Assembly (NCBI RefSeq): GCF_013386165.1
Contig: NZ_JACAOS010000003.1
Span: forward strand, 414,343-478,342
Reading direction: 5' to 3'
DNA length: 64,000 bases
Source of the DNA: Pseudomonas gingeri
GTDB taxonomy: Bacteria > Pseudomonadota > Gammaproteobacteria > Pseudomonadales > Pseudomonadaceae
In this document: piece by piece, positions 34,152-43,101 of the stretch
Position numbering within the stretch: the first letter of the stretch is position 1
How the letters are laid out: each line of letters opens with the position of its first letter
Translations under genes and position numbers: made by a program
Notes under the pieces: generated by a model
Seen by the model: only the letters and a program-made list of their open reading frames with translations
What the model was told of the DNA's origin: nothing
The model's database searches: none

Positions 34152-34595
34152 TCAATCCATCGCTGGGCTGTCCAATGTGGCGGCTACTTGATGAGATGGC
34201 GATGCGCCTTCAAGCAGAGCATCCACCACCGCACGCGCCACCTCCACCGAATGCAGCATGCCCCAAAACAGTGCCCGTTCCACTGGGTTGGTATGCAGGC
34301 TGATCTCATCGCCATTGAGTTCCGCTGTTTCAAGCAATCGCGAAACATAGGTCAGCGCATCCTGTGCAGTGATGCCCGGTTGGATGGCAAACAGGGTGGG
34401 TTTGTACGGCGCTTCAGGGATCACGGGTTTGGAGCAAGTAAACGCGAGGGTATCGAGCAAGCGTGGCGCGTTTGCCGAACTTGGCTCAGACGCGTTGGAT
34501 AGGGTATCGGTGACCCTGCGCAGGTACAGGTCCCTATCGTCCATGCTGGAAGCATCGCGCATGGCAGGTGGATCGGGGGTGATTTTCTTTGACAT
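34152..34595 (-). CDS. DUF6124-like small Pseudomonas protein
   Basis: A 147-residue protein with the layout of the pseudomonad DUF6124 (formerly DUF3077) family. A polar N-terminus with Pro repeats (MSKKITPDPP) is followed by LFAIQPGITAQDALTYVSRLLETA and a C-terminal helix around SVEVARAVVDALLEG. AAGGAG precedes the ATG. The protein looks cytoplasmic and its function is unknown. Its frame extends upstream, but that part overlaps a structured leader and is not counted. Confidence 0.75.
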   Translation of the reverse strand: MSKKITPDPPAMRDASSMDDRDLYLRRVTDTLSNASEPSSANAPRLLDTLAFTCSKPVIPEAPYKPTLFAIQPGITAQDALTYVSRLLETAELNGDEISLHTNPVERALFWGMLHSVEVARAVVDALLEGASPSHQVAATLDSPAMD

Positions 34596-34860
34596 GGTGA
34601 CGCTCCTTCTTAAGTAAGAACGAAGCTCGTCATCCCACGCTGCAAAACGAAAGGTGGCGAGCCATACACAGGTTTGCAGACCGGTAAGAAGGAACCGGCA
34701 GGCCGAAGCCTCCTGCGCACAGCTCGCCATAACGCGAGCACAGAAATACCGCTTTCGCGGCGCTGTGCGCCTTCTTAGAGTCCGAGCTGCAAAACCCGTG
34801 TCGCTGAATTTGCAGCGACCGTCGAACTGTAGCTCTGGCGTTTGACGCACACAATATTCT
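34596..34860 (-). promoter_or_regulatory. Long structured 5' leader of the DUF6124-like gene
   Basis: The 265 bases before the start hold at least four hairpins. GTCGCTG pairs with CAGCGAC (34800-34819), CCGC with GCGG (34749-34760), GCTCGC with GCGAGC (34722-34739), and GCAGG with CCTGC (34698-34716). The motif AAGAAGG recurs, including at the ribosome-binding site. This suggests an RNA regulator or a translational control leader. Confidence 0.45.
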
Positions 34861-34960
34861 CCCACGCCTGAAGTGAGTGGGAAATATCAGTTTTTTTGGA
34901 AGGCTATTTCGCGCCTGAATTGAGCGTGCAGCGTGAGCAGGGACACCTGAAGATCCCATG

Positions 34961-35123
34961 TTGTGGCGAGCGGGTTTGCGCTAATCCCGATCAGTTATGG
35001 CGGTTTTGTAGGCGCAGCCGGTCGACGCTCGATTGCTCGCGATGGGCCTGAGAGCGGCGCATTCACCCAGCAAACGCTGCGTTATCGTTAACGTTCATCG
35101 CGAGCAAGCTCACTCCTACAGGG
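34961..35123. repeat. REP-like sequences of Pseudomonas type
   Basis: TTGTGGCGAGCGGGTTTGCG (34961-34980) and CGCGAGCAAGCTCACTCCTA (from 35099) resemble the common pseudomonad REP core around GCGAGCAAGCTCGCTCC. A GC-rich partner with GCTCGATTGCTCGCGATGG lies between them. No RAYT transposase is present here. Such elements are non-coding. Confidence 0.65.
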
Positions 35124-35167
35124 GGCCGTATTCGCTTAGCTGATTGGCGCTGGGGCGTGAAGCGGTT

Positions 35168-35267
35168 CCAAAAACAATGAGTGGGGTACATCCGGTACGA
35201 CGAAGTGATAGGTTTGCGGCTGCTGCGTAGCTGAGCGTGGCGGTGCGGCGTTCCGACAAACCCACTC
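35168..35267. repeat. Diverged repeat, copy 2
   Basis: This is the second copy of the block at 33873-33964 and is similar in order and spacing. It lies between the REP-like sequences and the amidase gene, in a stretch (34861-35338) where I find no supported gene. Confidence 0.6.
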
Positions 35268-35338
35268 GCCACGTAATAACGACCGAGCAGGGCGTGCTGC
35301 ACCGCTTGCCAATACTCACGGTAATGGCTTGTTCAGCC

Positions 35339-36796
35339 TTATGCCTCACTCAGCAGGGGCGAAGGATGCCGGGTGAACCAACGGCTTGCCTGCTCGTAAG
35401 CATGCGCCAGTTGCAGCACGGCAAAATCCGCCTGGTGCCGGCCAATGATCTGCAGTCCCATCGGCAGGCCATCTGCGTTGAAGCCGGCTTGGACGCTGGC
35501 CACCGGGCAACCGGAAAGCGTGCCCGGTACCACTACTTCCATCCAGCGGTGATAGGTGTCCATGGCCACGCCTTCAATGGCCTTCGGCCAAGGGATGTCC
35601 TTGTCGAACGGGAACACCTGAGCGCTCGGCAACAGCAGATAGTCGTAGCGTTCGAAGAGCCTGGAAAGCGCGCGGTACCAGTCACTGCGCACCGCCGAGG
35701 CGGCAAACACGTCACTGGCCGAGAGTATCAGGCCATTTTCAACCTCCCAGCAGGCTTCCGGTTTCAGTTGTGCGCGCTTTTGCGGGTCGGCATAGGCGGC
35801 CCCCAGCGAGCCGGCGATCCTCCAGTGACGCAAGGTCCTCCAACTGCTCCACAACTGTTGCGGGGCAAACTCGGGCTGTACCGGTTCGACCCGGCAACCT
35901 AGGCTTTCGAAGTTGGCAAAGGTCTGCTCGCACAGCGAAAGAATGCCGTTTTCCATCGGCAGGTAGCCATTCAAGTCACCCAGCCAGCCCAGGCGGGTGC
36001 CTTTGAAATCCCGCTCCAGCGGCGCGGCGAAAACGCTGCCAGATTCGGCGATGGACAACGGCGCCCGGGCATCGGCACCTGCCTGTACCGACAGCAACAG
36101 GGCCGCGTCGCGTACGCTGCGGCCCATGGGGCCTTCGTAGCCCATCTGATCGAAAAACAGATCGGCACTGTCGTCAAACGGCACACGGCCCTGAGATGGG
36201 CGGAAGCCGAAGACGTTGTTGAAGGCGGCCGGGTTGCGCAACGAACCCATCATGTCGCTGCCGTCAGCCACCGGCACCAGGTGCATGGCCAGCGCCGCCG
36301 CCGCGCCACCGCTACTGCCGCCGGCGGTCTTGCGTGGGTCGAAGGCGCAGGCAGTCGCGCCGAACAACGGATTGTAGCTCTGCGAGCCGAGGCCGAACTC
36401 CGGGGTGTTGCTCTTGCCAATGATAATGGCGCCAGCGGCTTTGATCCGCTCGACCATGATCCCATCGCGATCAGGGATAAAGTCCTTGTACAGCGGCGAA
36501 CCCAAGGTGGTGCGAATGCCCTTGGTCAGCGACAGATCCTTGATCGCATGGGGCAGGCCGTGCATCCAGCCGCGGTATTGACCGCGAGTCAGTTCGTTGT
36601 CGCGAAGGTCGGCCTGAGCCAGCAGATCTTCGGGGGCTTGCAGGCTGATCAAGGCATTGACCCGAGGGTTGAAGCGTTCGATATGGGCAAGGTAAGCCTG
36701 CATCACTTCCCAGCAGGAAACCTGACGCTGGCGAATGTGTTCGGCGAGGTCATGGGCTTGCAGCAGGACCAGTTCATGGAGGTTGTTGGAAGTCAT
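35339..36796 (-). CDS. Amidase-signature family hydrolase
   Basis: A 485-residue amidase. The Ser-cisSer-Lys triad is seen as the Lys in HAIKDLSLTKG near residue 85 and the Ser-rich TAGGSSGGAAAALA near 155, followed by GSDMMGSLRNPAAFNNVFGF with the catalytic Ser. It is predicted cytoplasmic. The start is ATG 36796; the frame stays open far upstream but overlaps the divergent LysR gene. It hydrolyses an amide of unknown identity (an aryl-amide, indole-acetamide or glutamyl type cannot be distinguished). The divergent LysR gene at 36962 probably regulates it. Confidence 0.88.
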   Translation of the reverse strand: MTSNNLHELVLLQAHDLAEHIRQRQVSCWEVMQAYLAHIERFNPRVNALISLQAPEDLLAQADLRDNELTRGQYRGWMHGLPHAIKDLSLTKGIRTTLGSPLYKDFIPDRDGIMVERIKAAGAIIIGKSNTPEFGLGSQSYNPLFGATACAFDPRKTAGGSSGGAAAALAMHLVPVADGSDMMGSLRNPAAFNNVFGFRPSQGRVPFDDSADLFFDQMGYEGPMGRSVRDAALLLSVQAGADARAPLSIAESGSVFAAPLERDFKGTRLGWLGDLNGYLPMENGILSLCEQTFANFESLGCRVEPVQPEFAPQQLWSSWRTLRHWRIAGSLGAAYADPQKRAQLKPEACWEVENGLILSASDVFAASAVRSDWYRALSRLFERYDYLLLPSAQVFPFDKDIPWPKAIEGVAMDTYHRWMEVVVPGTLSGCPVASVQAGFNADGLPMGLQIIGRHQADFAVLQLAHAYEQASRWFTRHPSPLLSEA

Positions 36797-36961
36797 TGCA
36801 ACGCACCCTTTCAGACGGCTGGAGAAAAGCCCCATTGTTGTAACGGGGCGACTTCTGTTGCTCTGTGGTGGTCCGATTATCAGTAAGCGATTGCGACAGC
36901 GAAACTTCAGATTTAGCATAGCTGCTGTTAAATAAACTAATAGCTGAAGGCGCCCGCCACC

Positions 36962-37852
36962 ATGCCTGATCGCCGTTTGCCACCGCTCAATGCCGTGCGT
37001 GCCTTCGATGCGGCGGCCCGCCTGGGCAGCTATGTCGAGGCCTCGAAAGCTCTGCACGTGACCCAGCCCGCCATCGGCCGACATGTAAAGCTGCTGGAGG
37101 AATGGTTGGGCACGCAGCTGTTCGAGCGTACCTCCCGAGGGGTCACCCTGACGCTGGCGGGGGAGAAGTATCACCGCAAGATTGCCGCGGCGTTGCAGCT
37201 TATGATCGACGCCGGTAAGGAGCTGCGGCCCAAGGAGGCCGAGCGCTGGCTGCGCATCATGGTGGTTCCGGGGTTCGCCAAGCGCTGGCTGATGCCACGC
37301 ATCGAAGCCGTGCGTCACCTGCGGCCAGGTTTGAAGTTCGCCATCGAGCCCAACTCCACTTTTACTGCCGTGGATGGCAAGAGCGCCGACCTCGGGATCG
37401 TCTATGGCATGGACGGGCAATACCCCAACTCACGCGCCAGCCTGATCTGCCCCTGGGTATTCCCGGTCTGTACCCCGGCTTACCTGGCCAGTATCGAGCC
37501 CATTGGGCTTCCGGCCGACCTGGTGAAACACCACCTGATTCACGTCGACGACGGTGAGTGGTGGAACCTGTGGTTCCGTGCCAATGGTCTGGATATTCAC
37601 CTCAACGCCGACATGCTCTACATCAACAACGACCATGCTTTGTCGGTGGCGGAGAGTGGGCAGGGTATTGCCCTGGCCAATGAAGTCCTGGTGCGCGATG
37701 AGCTCAAGGCCGGCAAGTTGGTGCGGGCGGTCGACGCCCAGGTGCATCTCGAAAGCTATCGGGTGCTGACACCTTCCGCCGAACTGTCGGCGGACGTGGC
37801 GTGGTTTATCGAGTGGTTGCAGACGGAGTTGGAAACAGAGTTTGTTGTTTGA
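36962..37852 (+). CDS. LysR-family regulator, GcvA-like
   Basis: A 296-residue LysR protein of the GcvA/AmpR-like subgroup. It starts with RRLPPLNAVRAFDAAARLGS, with the helix-turn-helix in ASKALHVTQPAIGRHVKLLE. The effector domain ends in DVAWFIEWLQTELETE. It is divergent from the amidase gene across 165 bp, and the intergenic region includes an AT-rich CTGTTAAATAAACTAATAG stretch. It is likely the regulator of the amidase gene. Confidence 0.9.
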   Translation: MPDRRLPPLNAVRAFDAAARLGSYVEASKALHVTQPAIGRHVKLLEEWLGTQLFERTSRGVTLTLAGEKYHRKIAAALQLMIDAGKELRPKEAERWLRIMVVPGFAKRWLMPRIEAVRHLRPGLKFAIEPNSTFTAVDGKSADLGIVYGMDGQYPNSRASLICPWVFPVCTPAYLASIEPIGLPADLVKHHLIHVDDGEWWNLWFRANGLDIHLNADMLYINNDHALSVAESGQGIALANEVLVRDELKAGKLVRAVDAQVHLESYRVLTPSAELSADVAWFIEWLQTELETEFVV

Positions 37853-37879
37853 GCGGCAAGCGGCCTCTGTCCACCAGCA

Positions 37880-37910
37880 AAAAAGCCACTCGGTGTCAGT
37901 GGCGTTTTTG
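37880..37910. terminator. Bidirectional intrinsic terminator
   Basis: GCCACT (37885-37890) pairs with AGTGGC (37898-37903), flanked by an A-run on the left and T5 on the right, between the convergent LysR and cupin genes. A diverged copy lies at 33979-34012. Confidence 0.85.
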
Positions 37911-37921
37911 TTTCTGCCCGG

Positions 37922-38389
37922 TTACTTCTCCAACACGACCAGCGGTTTGCCTTTCTGCACGATGTAGGTCGCCAGTTCCGAGGCTTCTCCGTCGCCGATG
38001 TTTTTCGCCAGATGTGCCACACCCGCCGGGATAAACAGCGAGTCGCCGGCATGCAGCGTTACTGGCGGTTGACCTTCGAGCTGATACTGCATGGTGCCCT
38101 TGATGACGTAGGCGACTTCCACCCCAGGATGCGAATGCTTGGGAGCGGCCACGCCGGCGTCGAAATCAACGCGGGTCTGCAGCACTTCGCGCCCTGAGCT
38201 GGCGTCGAGGTCCTTTTTCACCAGATCGGTACGATGGAGCCCGGTCTGCCAGTTTTGCATGACCGGCGCGTCGGCAGGTGCCTTGGTCTCTTGTGCTTGA
38301 GAAAAGCTCGAGAAGGCAGCGAGTGCCGCAGCAGCAATGGCAAGGCTGAATAGGCCGACGGTGTTGCGAGGAGTAGGGCGGGGCATCAT
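37922..38389 (-). CDS. Periplasmic cupin protein
   Basis: A 155-residue single-domain cupin with a signal peptide (hydrophobic core LFSLAIAAAALAAFSSF, cleavage after SQA near residue 33). The metal-binding motif is APKHSHPGVEVAYVIKGT near residue 80, and motif 2 includes AGDSLFIPAGVAHLAKN near 115. AGGAG precedes a double ATG; the first is used. It may be a metal-dependent enzyme or binding protein for reactive or small organic compounds. A decayed copy of its 3' end lies at 34021-34136. Confidence 0.85.
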   Translation of the reverse strand: MMPRPTPRNTVGLFSLAIAAAALAAFSSFSQAQETKAPADAPVMQNWQTGLHRTDLVKKDLDASSGREVLQTRVDFDAGVAAPKHSHPGVEVAYVIKGTMQYQLEGQPPVTLHAGDSLFIPAGVAHLAKNIGDGEASELATYIVQKGKPLVVLEK

Positions 38390-38563
38390 GTTTCTCCTGT
38401 TAGTGCATTGGGGCCGCAAATCCGGCAGCCCCATTCAGAGGCCGCCGTGTATCGCGTACATGTCGAGCAGGCCATGGATTTGTATGCGAAGTTGGCTGCG
38501 GCCGGCGGGGATACAATCGAATACAAAGCCGTCCGGGCTATAGAGCACTGAGTGGGCCGGATA

Positions 38564-39469
38564 TCAGCTACGCACCCGACTCAGATACTCAAACAACTTG
38601 GCCGCCTCCGGGGCCAACTGCGCCGCATCCTTGACCCCGACGAACAAGGTGCGCCGCGCCCAGTCATCGCTCAAATCCACCGCCATCAGCCGGGTCCCGA
38701 GCAATTCGCTACGGACGGCCTGCAACGGCAGGATCCCGATCCCCAAGCCGGCTTCGATCATGCGACAGATACCGTCGAAGCTGCTGACCTGAATACGCAC
38801 CTTGAGGACCTTGCCCGCACTCACGGCCGCATCGGTGATCCGGCTCAGCAGCGAGCTGCCCTGATTGAGCGCCACGTAGTCGAAGCCGAGCGTATCGCTG
38901 AAGGAAACACTGCGCTCATGGGCCAGTTCATGGCCGACGGGCACCAGCAGCACCAGGCGGTCGTCACTGTAGGGCCGGGTGTGCAGCCCTTCGGCGGGTA
39001 CGTTATCGGCAAAAATACCGATATCGGCACGCCCATTTTCCACGGCCTGGATGATCGGTTCGCTGAGGGCTTCTTCCAGCCCGATGCGCACGTGGGGGTT
39101 GTCGCGCAGGAACCGCGCCAGGTCATCCGGCAGGAATTGGACCACGGCCGAGGTGTTGGCGAACAGCCGTACATGCCCGCGCACACCGACCGCGTAATCA
39201 CTGGCATCGGAGGCCATACGGTTCACACCTTCAAGAATGGTCCTGGCGTGCTCGACCATCCCTTGTCCCGCCGCCGTCAGTTCGAGTCCCCGCGGCAACC
39301 GAATGAACAACGGACACTGGGTCGTACGCTCCAGCTCGGCCAGGCGCTTGCTGGCCGCCGAAACCGTCATGTTGGCCTTGTCGGCGGCACGGGTCAGGTT
39401 GCCGGACTCGGCGGCGAAGATCAGCAGGCGCAAGGACAACAGGTCGAAATGCAGGGGATTGATCATCAA
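38564..39469 (-). CDS. LysR-family transcriptional regulator
   Basis: A 301-residue LysR protein with the helix-turn-helix in AAESGNLTRAADKANMTVSAASKRL and a full effector domain. It is divergent from the CoA-transferase operon that begins at 39584, across 114 bp, and so probably controls it. A double ATG starts the protein; either is possible, as no strong ribosome-binding site is seen. Confidence 0.9.
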   Translation of the reverse strand: MMINPLHFDLLSLRLLIFAAESGNLTRAADKANMTVSAASKRLAELERTTQCPLFIRLPRGLELTAAGQGMVEHARTILEGVNRMASDASDYAVGVRGHVRLFANTSAVVQFLPDDLARFLRDNPHVRIGLEEALSEPIIQAVENGRADIGIFADNVPAEGLHTRPYSDDRLVLLVPVGHELAHERSVSFSDTLGFDYVALNQGSSLLSRITDAAVSAGKVLKVRIQVSSFDGICRMIEAGLGIGILPLQAVRSELLGTRLMAVDLSDDWARRTLFVGVKDAAQLAPEAAKLFEYLSRVRS

Positions 39470-39583
39470 AGAGGTCCGAGGCTTTCCAGTTTGGAAAGGA
39501 TAGTGGCGGAATTTGAAATTTTCATCTGTTCAATTTGTGCCGATGATTCCTGCCACCAGTACTCGACAGGCACGGGAAACGTC

Positions 39584-40774
39584 ATGGAATTACCTCTGCA
39601 AGGTGTCAAGGTCCTAGAGCTCGGGCAACTGATTGCCGGGCCCTTTGCGGCCAAAATGCTCGGTGAGTTTGGCGCCGATGTGATCAAGATCGAGCCGCCC
39701 GTCACCGGTGACCCATTGCGTAAATGGCGCTTGCTGCACGACGGGACCTCCGTCTGGTGGGCCGCTCAGTCACGTAACAAACGCTCGCTGACCCTGGATT
39801 TACGCCAGGCCGAGGCGCAGCAGGTGGTCCGCCAGCTGGTCAGCGATGCCGATGTGCTGATCGAGAATTTCCGTCCGGGGACCCTGGAAAGCTGGGGGCT
39901 GGGTTGGGACACGCTGCACACATTGAATCCCCGGCTGATCATGCTCCGGGTTTCCGGCTACGGTCAGACCGGGCCTTACCGTGACCGTCCCGGCTTCGGC
40001 GTGATCGGCGAGGCCATGGGCGGGCTGCGCCATCTCTCCGGCGAGCCTGGACGTACGCCGGTCAGGGTCGGCGTTTCCATTGGCGACTCGTTGTCGGCCT
40101 TGCACGGGGTGATCGGGATTCTGCTGGCCCTGCGTCACCGCGAGCAGAACGGCGGGCAAGGGCAGCAGATCGATGTGGCGCTGTACGAGTCTGTGTTCAA
40201 CATGATGGAAAGCCTGCTGCCCGAATATTCGGTGTTCAACGCCATTCGTGAACCCGCCGGCAGCAGCTTGCCGGGTATCGCCCCGACCAATGCCTATCGT
40301 TGCCGCGACGGTGGTTTTGCCTTGATCGCCGGCAATGGTGACAGCATCTACCAACGCCTGATGGAGGTGATCGGTCGCCGTGACCTGGCGAACGACCCTG
40401 ACCTCGCGCAGAACGATGGCCGCGTGTTGCAGGTCGAGCGTATCGATGCCGCGATTGCCCAGTGGACGGCGCGGCTGGCGCTCGACGAAGTGTTGTCGAT
40501 CCTGACCGAGGCGCGCATCCCCGCCGGCAAGATCTACAACGCCGCCGACATCGCCCAGGACCCGCATTACCGGGCGCGAGACATGCTGCTCGACAGCCAG
40601 CTGGACGACGGCACTGCCGTGACCTTACCCGGCATCGTGCCCAAGCTCGGTAGCACGCCCGGCCGCGTGGTGCGCCCGGCACCGACCCTGGGCCAGCATA
40701 CCGCCGAGATTCTGGGCGAGCTGGGTATCGACCCTGCGCAGCAGGCCGACTGGCGCCAGCGCGGCATTATCTGA
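39584..40774 (+). CDS. CaiB/BaiF-family (type III) CoA transferase
   Basis: A 396-residue family III CoA transferase. It opens with GVKVLELGQLIAGPFAAKML, then GADVIKIEPP and ADVLIENFRPGTLE, with the catalytic Asp in the VSIGDSLSALHG segment near residue 170. The start is ATG 39584; the frame continues open upstream through the LysR gene and is not used. It activates a carboxylic acid by moving CoA from a donor such as succinyl-CoA. A HMG-CoA-lyase-like enzyme follows 14 bp later, so the product may be a 3-hydroxy-3-methylglutaryl- or citramalyl-type CoA ester. Confidence 0.9.
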   Translation: MELPLQGVKVLELGQLIAGPFAAKMLGEFGADVIKIEPPVTGDPLRKWRLLHDGTSVWWAAQSRNKRSLTLDLRQAEAQQVVRQLVSDADVLIENFRPGTLESWGLGWDTLHTLNPRLIMLRVSGYGQTGPYRDRPGFGVIGEAMGGLRHLSGEPGRTPVRVGVSIGDSLSALHGVIGILLALRHREQNGGQGQQIDVALYESVFNMMESLLPEYSVFNAIREPAGSSLPGIAPTNAYRCRDGGFALIAGNGDSIYQRLMEVIGRRDLANDPDLAQNDGRVLQVERIDAAIAQWTARLALDEVLSILTEARIPAGKIYNAADIAQDPHYRARDMLLDSQLDDGTAVTLPGIVPKLGSTPGRVVRPAPTLGQHTAEILGELGIDPAQQADWRQRGII

Positions 40775-40788
40775 ACCGAGGACTATTC

Positions 40789-41757
40789 ATGAAACGTCTT
40801 TTCCTGCAGGAAGTCGCCACCCGTGACGGCTTCCAGAACGAAGCACGGTTTATCGAAACCGCCGACAAGATCGCCCTGATCGACCGCCTCAGCCAGTGTG
40901 GTTTTGCCAAGATCGAGGTCACCTCGTTCACCTCGCCCAAGGCCATTACCGCGCTGCGCGACGCCGAAGCGGTGATGCACGGCATCCGCCGCAATCCGGC
41001 GGTGGAATATACCGTGCTGGTGCCCAATGTGCGCGGCGCCGAACGGGCCCTGGCGTGCAATATCGATGAAGCCAATCTGGTGATGTCGGTCAGCGAACCC
41101 CACAACCGCTCCAACCTGCGCATGAGCCGCGAGCAGTCGTTTGCCCAGCTCAGCGAAGTGTTCCGGGTGATCGGCCAGGGGCCGGTGGCGACCAATGTGT
41201 CGTTGTCGACGGTCTTCGGCTGCCCGATGCAGGGCGATGTCCCGATGGGCGAGGTGCTGCATTGGGTCGAGCGCTTTGCCGAACTGGGCGCCCGTGGCGT
41301 GACCTTGTGCGACACCACCGGCATGGCCTACCCGAGCCAGGTCGAGGCGCTGTCCCGGGCGGTGCGTGAGCGTTTTCCGGCGCTGCAACTGACCCTGCAT
41401 TTCCACAATACCCGTGGCATGGCCCTGGCCAACGCCCTGGCCGCCATCGACGCCGGTATCGATCGTTTCGACGCCGCCCTCGGTGGCCTCGGCGGTTGTC
41501 CTTATGCGCCGGGGGCCAGCGGCAATGTCTGTACCGAAGACCTGCTGCACATGCTGCAGTTGATGGGCTTCGACACCGGGGTCGACCTGGACCGTGTGCT
41601 GGCGGCTGCCGCGCAGTTGCCGGGTCTGGTCGGCCATGAGATTCCCAGCCAGATCCTCAAGGCCGGCAAACGCCTGGACCTGCACCCGATTCCCGCCCAT
41701 GTCGCCAGCCTGGAAAAACAGGTGCTGTCGACCCGAACCCAGGAGCTGCAACCATGA
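40789..41757 (+). CDS. Hydroxymethylglutaryl-CoA lyase family protein
   Basis: A 322-residue HMGL-like TIM barrel. It has EVATRDGFQNE at the N-terminus (metal ligand Asp), TFHFHN-type metal-binding histidines in TLHFHNTRG near residue 203, and the active-site Cys motif GGLGGCPYAPGASGN near 235. This is the signature of HMG-CoA lyases, which cleave HMG-CoA to acetoacetate and acetyl-CoA. It overlaps the next gene by 4 bp. The pair with a CoA transferase suggests breakdown of a branched hydroxy-dicarboxylate. Confidence 0.9.
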   Translation: MKRLFLQEVATRDGFQNEARFIETADKIALIDRLSQCGFAKIEVTSFTSPKAITALRDAEAVMHGIRRNPAVEYTVLVPNVRGAERALACNIDEANLVMSVSEPHNRSNLRMSREQSFAQLSEVFRVIGQGPVATNVSLSTVFGCPMQGDVPMGEVLHWVERFAELGARGVTLCDTTGMAYPSQVEALSRAVRERFPALQLTLHFHNTRGMALANALAAIDAGIDRFDAALGGLGGCPYAPGASGNVCTEDLLHMLQLMGFDTGVDLDRVLAAAAQLPGLVGHEIPSQILKAGKRLDLHPIPAHVASLEKQVLSTRTQELQP

Positions 41758-42149
41758 TCGACCATCTTGACCACCTGGTGCTGACCACCATCGACCCTGT
41801 GGCCGCCGAGGATTTCTATGTGCGGGTCATGGGCATGCAGGTGCAGACCTTCGCCGGCGGGCGCAAGGCGTTCGCCTTCGGCCAGCAGAAAATCAACCTG
41901 CATGTGCGCGGTCACGAGTTCGAGCCCAAGGCGCACCTGCCAGTACCGGGGGCGCTGGACCTGTGTTTTATCGCCTCTATCTCCCTGGATCAGGTAATCG
42001 CCCACCTGGTCAGTGTCGATTGGCCGATCATCGAAGGCCCGGTGTTGCGCACCGGGGCCACGGGACCGATCCGTTCGGTGTATGTACGTGATCCGGACCT
42101 GAACCTGATCGAGATTTCCGAACCCGTCCGGCCGGAGCGTGCAGCATGA
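41754..42149 (+). CDS. VOC-superfamily (glyoxalase-like) protein
   Basis: A 131-residue vicinal oxygen chelate protein. It begins IDHLDHLVLTTIDPVAAEDF, has INLHVRGHEF in the middle and DPDLNLIEISEP near the end, which supply His and Glu metal ligands. It is coupled by ATGA overlaps both to the lyase before it and to the dehydrogenase after it. The family includes lyases, epimerases (such as methylmalonyl-CoA epimerase) and dioxygenases. Its step in this operon is not clear. Confidence 0.85.
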   Translation: MIDHLDHLVLTTIDPVAAEDFYVRVMGMQVQTFAGGRKAFAFGQQKINLHVRGHEFEPKAHLPVPGALDLCFIASISLDQVIAHLVSVDWPIIEGPVLRTGATGPIRSVYVRDPDLNLIEISEPVRPERAA

Positions 42150-43087
42150 GGGTGGTGTTTCTCGACAGTGCCAGCCTGCCGCTGGGTATTGCGCGCCCGG
42201 CCTGGGTCACGGACTGGCAGGACCGTTCCGACACTTCGCCCGAACAGGTGGTGAGCGCTGCCCGCCAGGCCGATGTGCTGATTACCAACAAGGTGCGCAT
42301 CGGCCGAGCCGAACTTGAACAGCTGCCTGAGCTGCGCTTTATCTGCGTCGCGGCCACCGGTTACGACTGTATCGACCTGGTGGCCTGCCGTGATTTTGCC
42401 GTGGCGGTGTGCAATGTCCCGGCCTACTCGGCGCAAAGCGTCGCCGAGTCGGTGATCGCCTCGATCTTCGCCTTGCGCCGACAGTTGTTCGCCTACCAGG
42501 CCGCCGCGCTGCGGGGCTGGTCGAGTTCGCGGCATTTCTGCGTCCATCGTGCGCCGATCCGGGATGTGCAGGGCAGTGTACTGGGGATCATCGGCAAAGG
42601 CGGCATTGGCCAGGCCACGGCGCGTCTGGCCAGCGCCCTGGGCATGCAACTGCTGTATGCCGAACACCGTGGCGTGATCCCGGTGCGCAAGGGCTACCAG
42701 GCCTTTGAAACGGTGCTGGCGCAAAGCGATGTGATCTCGTTGCACTGTCCGTTGACCGAGCACACCCGCCACCTGATCGGTGCCGCGGAACTGGCGCAAA
42801 TGAAACCCGGTGCCGTGCTGATCAATACCGCCCGCGGGCCTTTGGTGGATGAACACGCGGTGCTCGCGGCACTCGACAGTGGCCGCCTCGGCGGCGCAGC
42901 CCTCGATGTGCTGAGCCAGGAGCCGCCGGCGGCCGACCACCCCTTGCTCACGGGCCGCCATGCCAACCTGATCGTCACCCCCCATGTCGCCTGGGCCAGC
43001 CAGAGCAGCCTGCAACGCCTGGCCGACGGCATCCTCGGCAACCTGCACGGCTACTACTCGGGGAAGCTGATCAACCGCGTGTCGTAA
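42146..43087 (+). CDS. D-2-hydroxyacid dehydrogenase (NAD-dependent)
   Basis: A 313-residue member of the D-isomer-specific 2-hydroxyacid dehydrogenase family. The NAD fold has IIGKGGIGQATA near residue 148. The catalytic Arg is in NTARGPLVDE near 230, the Glu lies around SQEPP near 260, and the His is in VTPHVAWAS near 282. It resembles glycerate/hydroxypyruvate reductases. In this operon it would interconvert a 2-oxo and a 2-hydroxy acid made by, or feeding, the lyase steps. Confidence 0.9.
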   Translation: MRVVFLDSASLPLGIARPAWVTDWQDRSDTSPEQVVSAARQADVLITNKVRIGRAELEQLPELRFICVAATGYDCIDLVACRDFAVAVCNVPAYSAQSVAESVIASIFALRRQLFAYQAAALRGWSSSRHFCVHRAPIRDVQGSVLGIIGKGGIGQATARLASALGMQLLYAEHRGVIPVRKGYQAFETVLAQSDVISLHCPLTEHTRHLIGAAELAQMKPGAVLINTARGPLVDEHAVLAALDSGRLGGAALDVLSQEPPAADHPLLTGRHANLIVTPHVAWASQSSLQRLADGILGNLHGYYSGKLINRVS

Positions 43088-43101
43088 CGGCTTCACCCCA
43101 C

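Noticed and set aside
36797..37420. Upstream extension of the amidase frame
   Set aside because: It lies antisense to the LysR gene and has no amidase-like content. The ATG at 36796 begins the conserved domain.
38552..39583. Long open frame joined to the CoA transferase
   Set aside because: It is antisense to a convincing LysR gene. The family's normal N-terminus starts at 39584.
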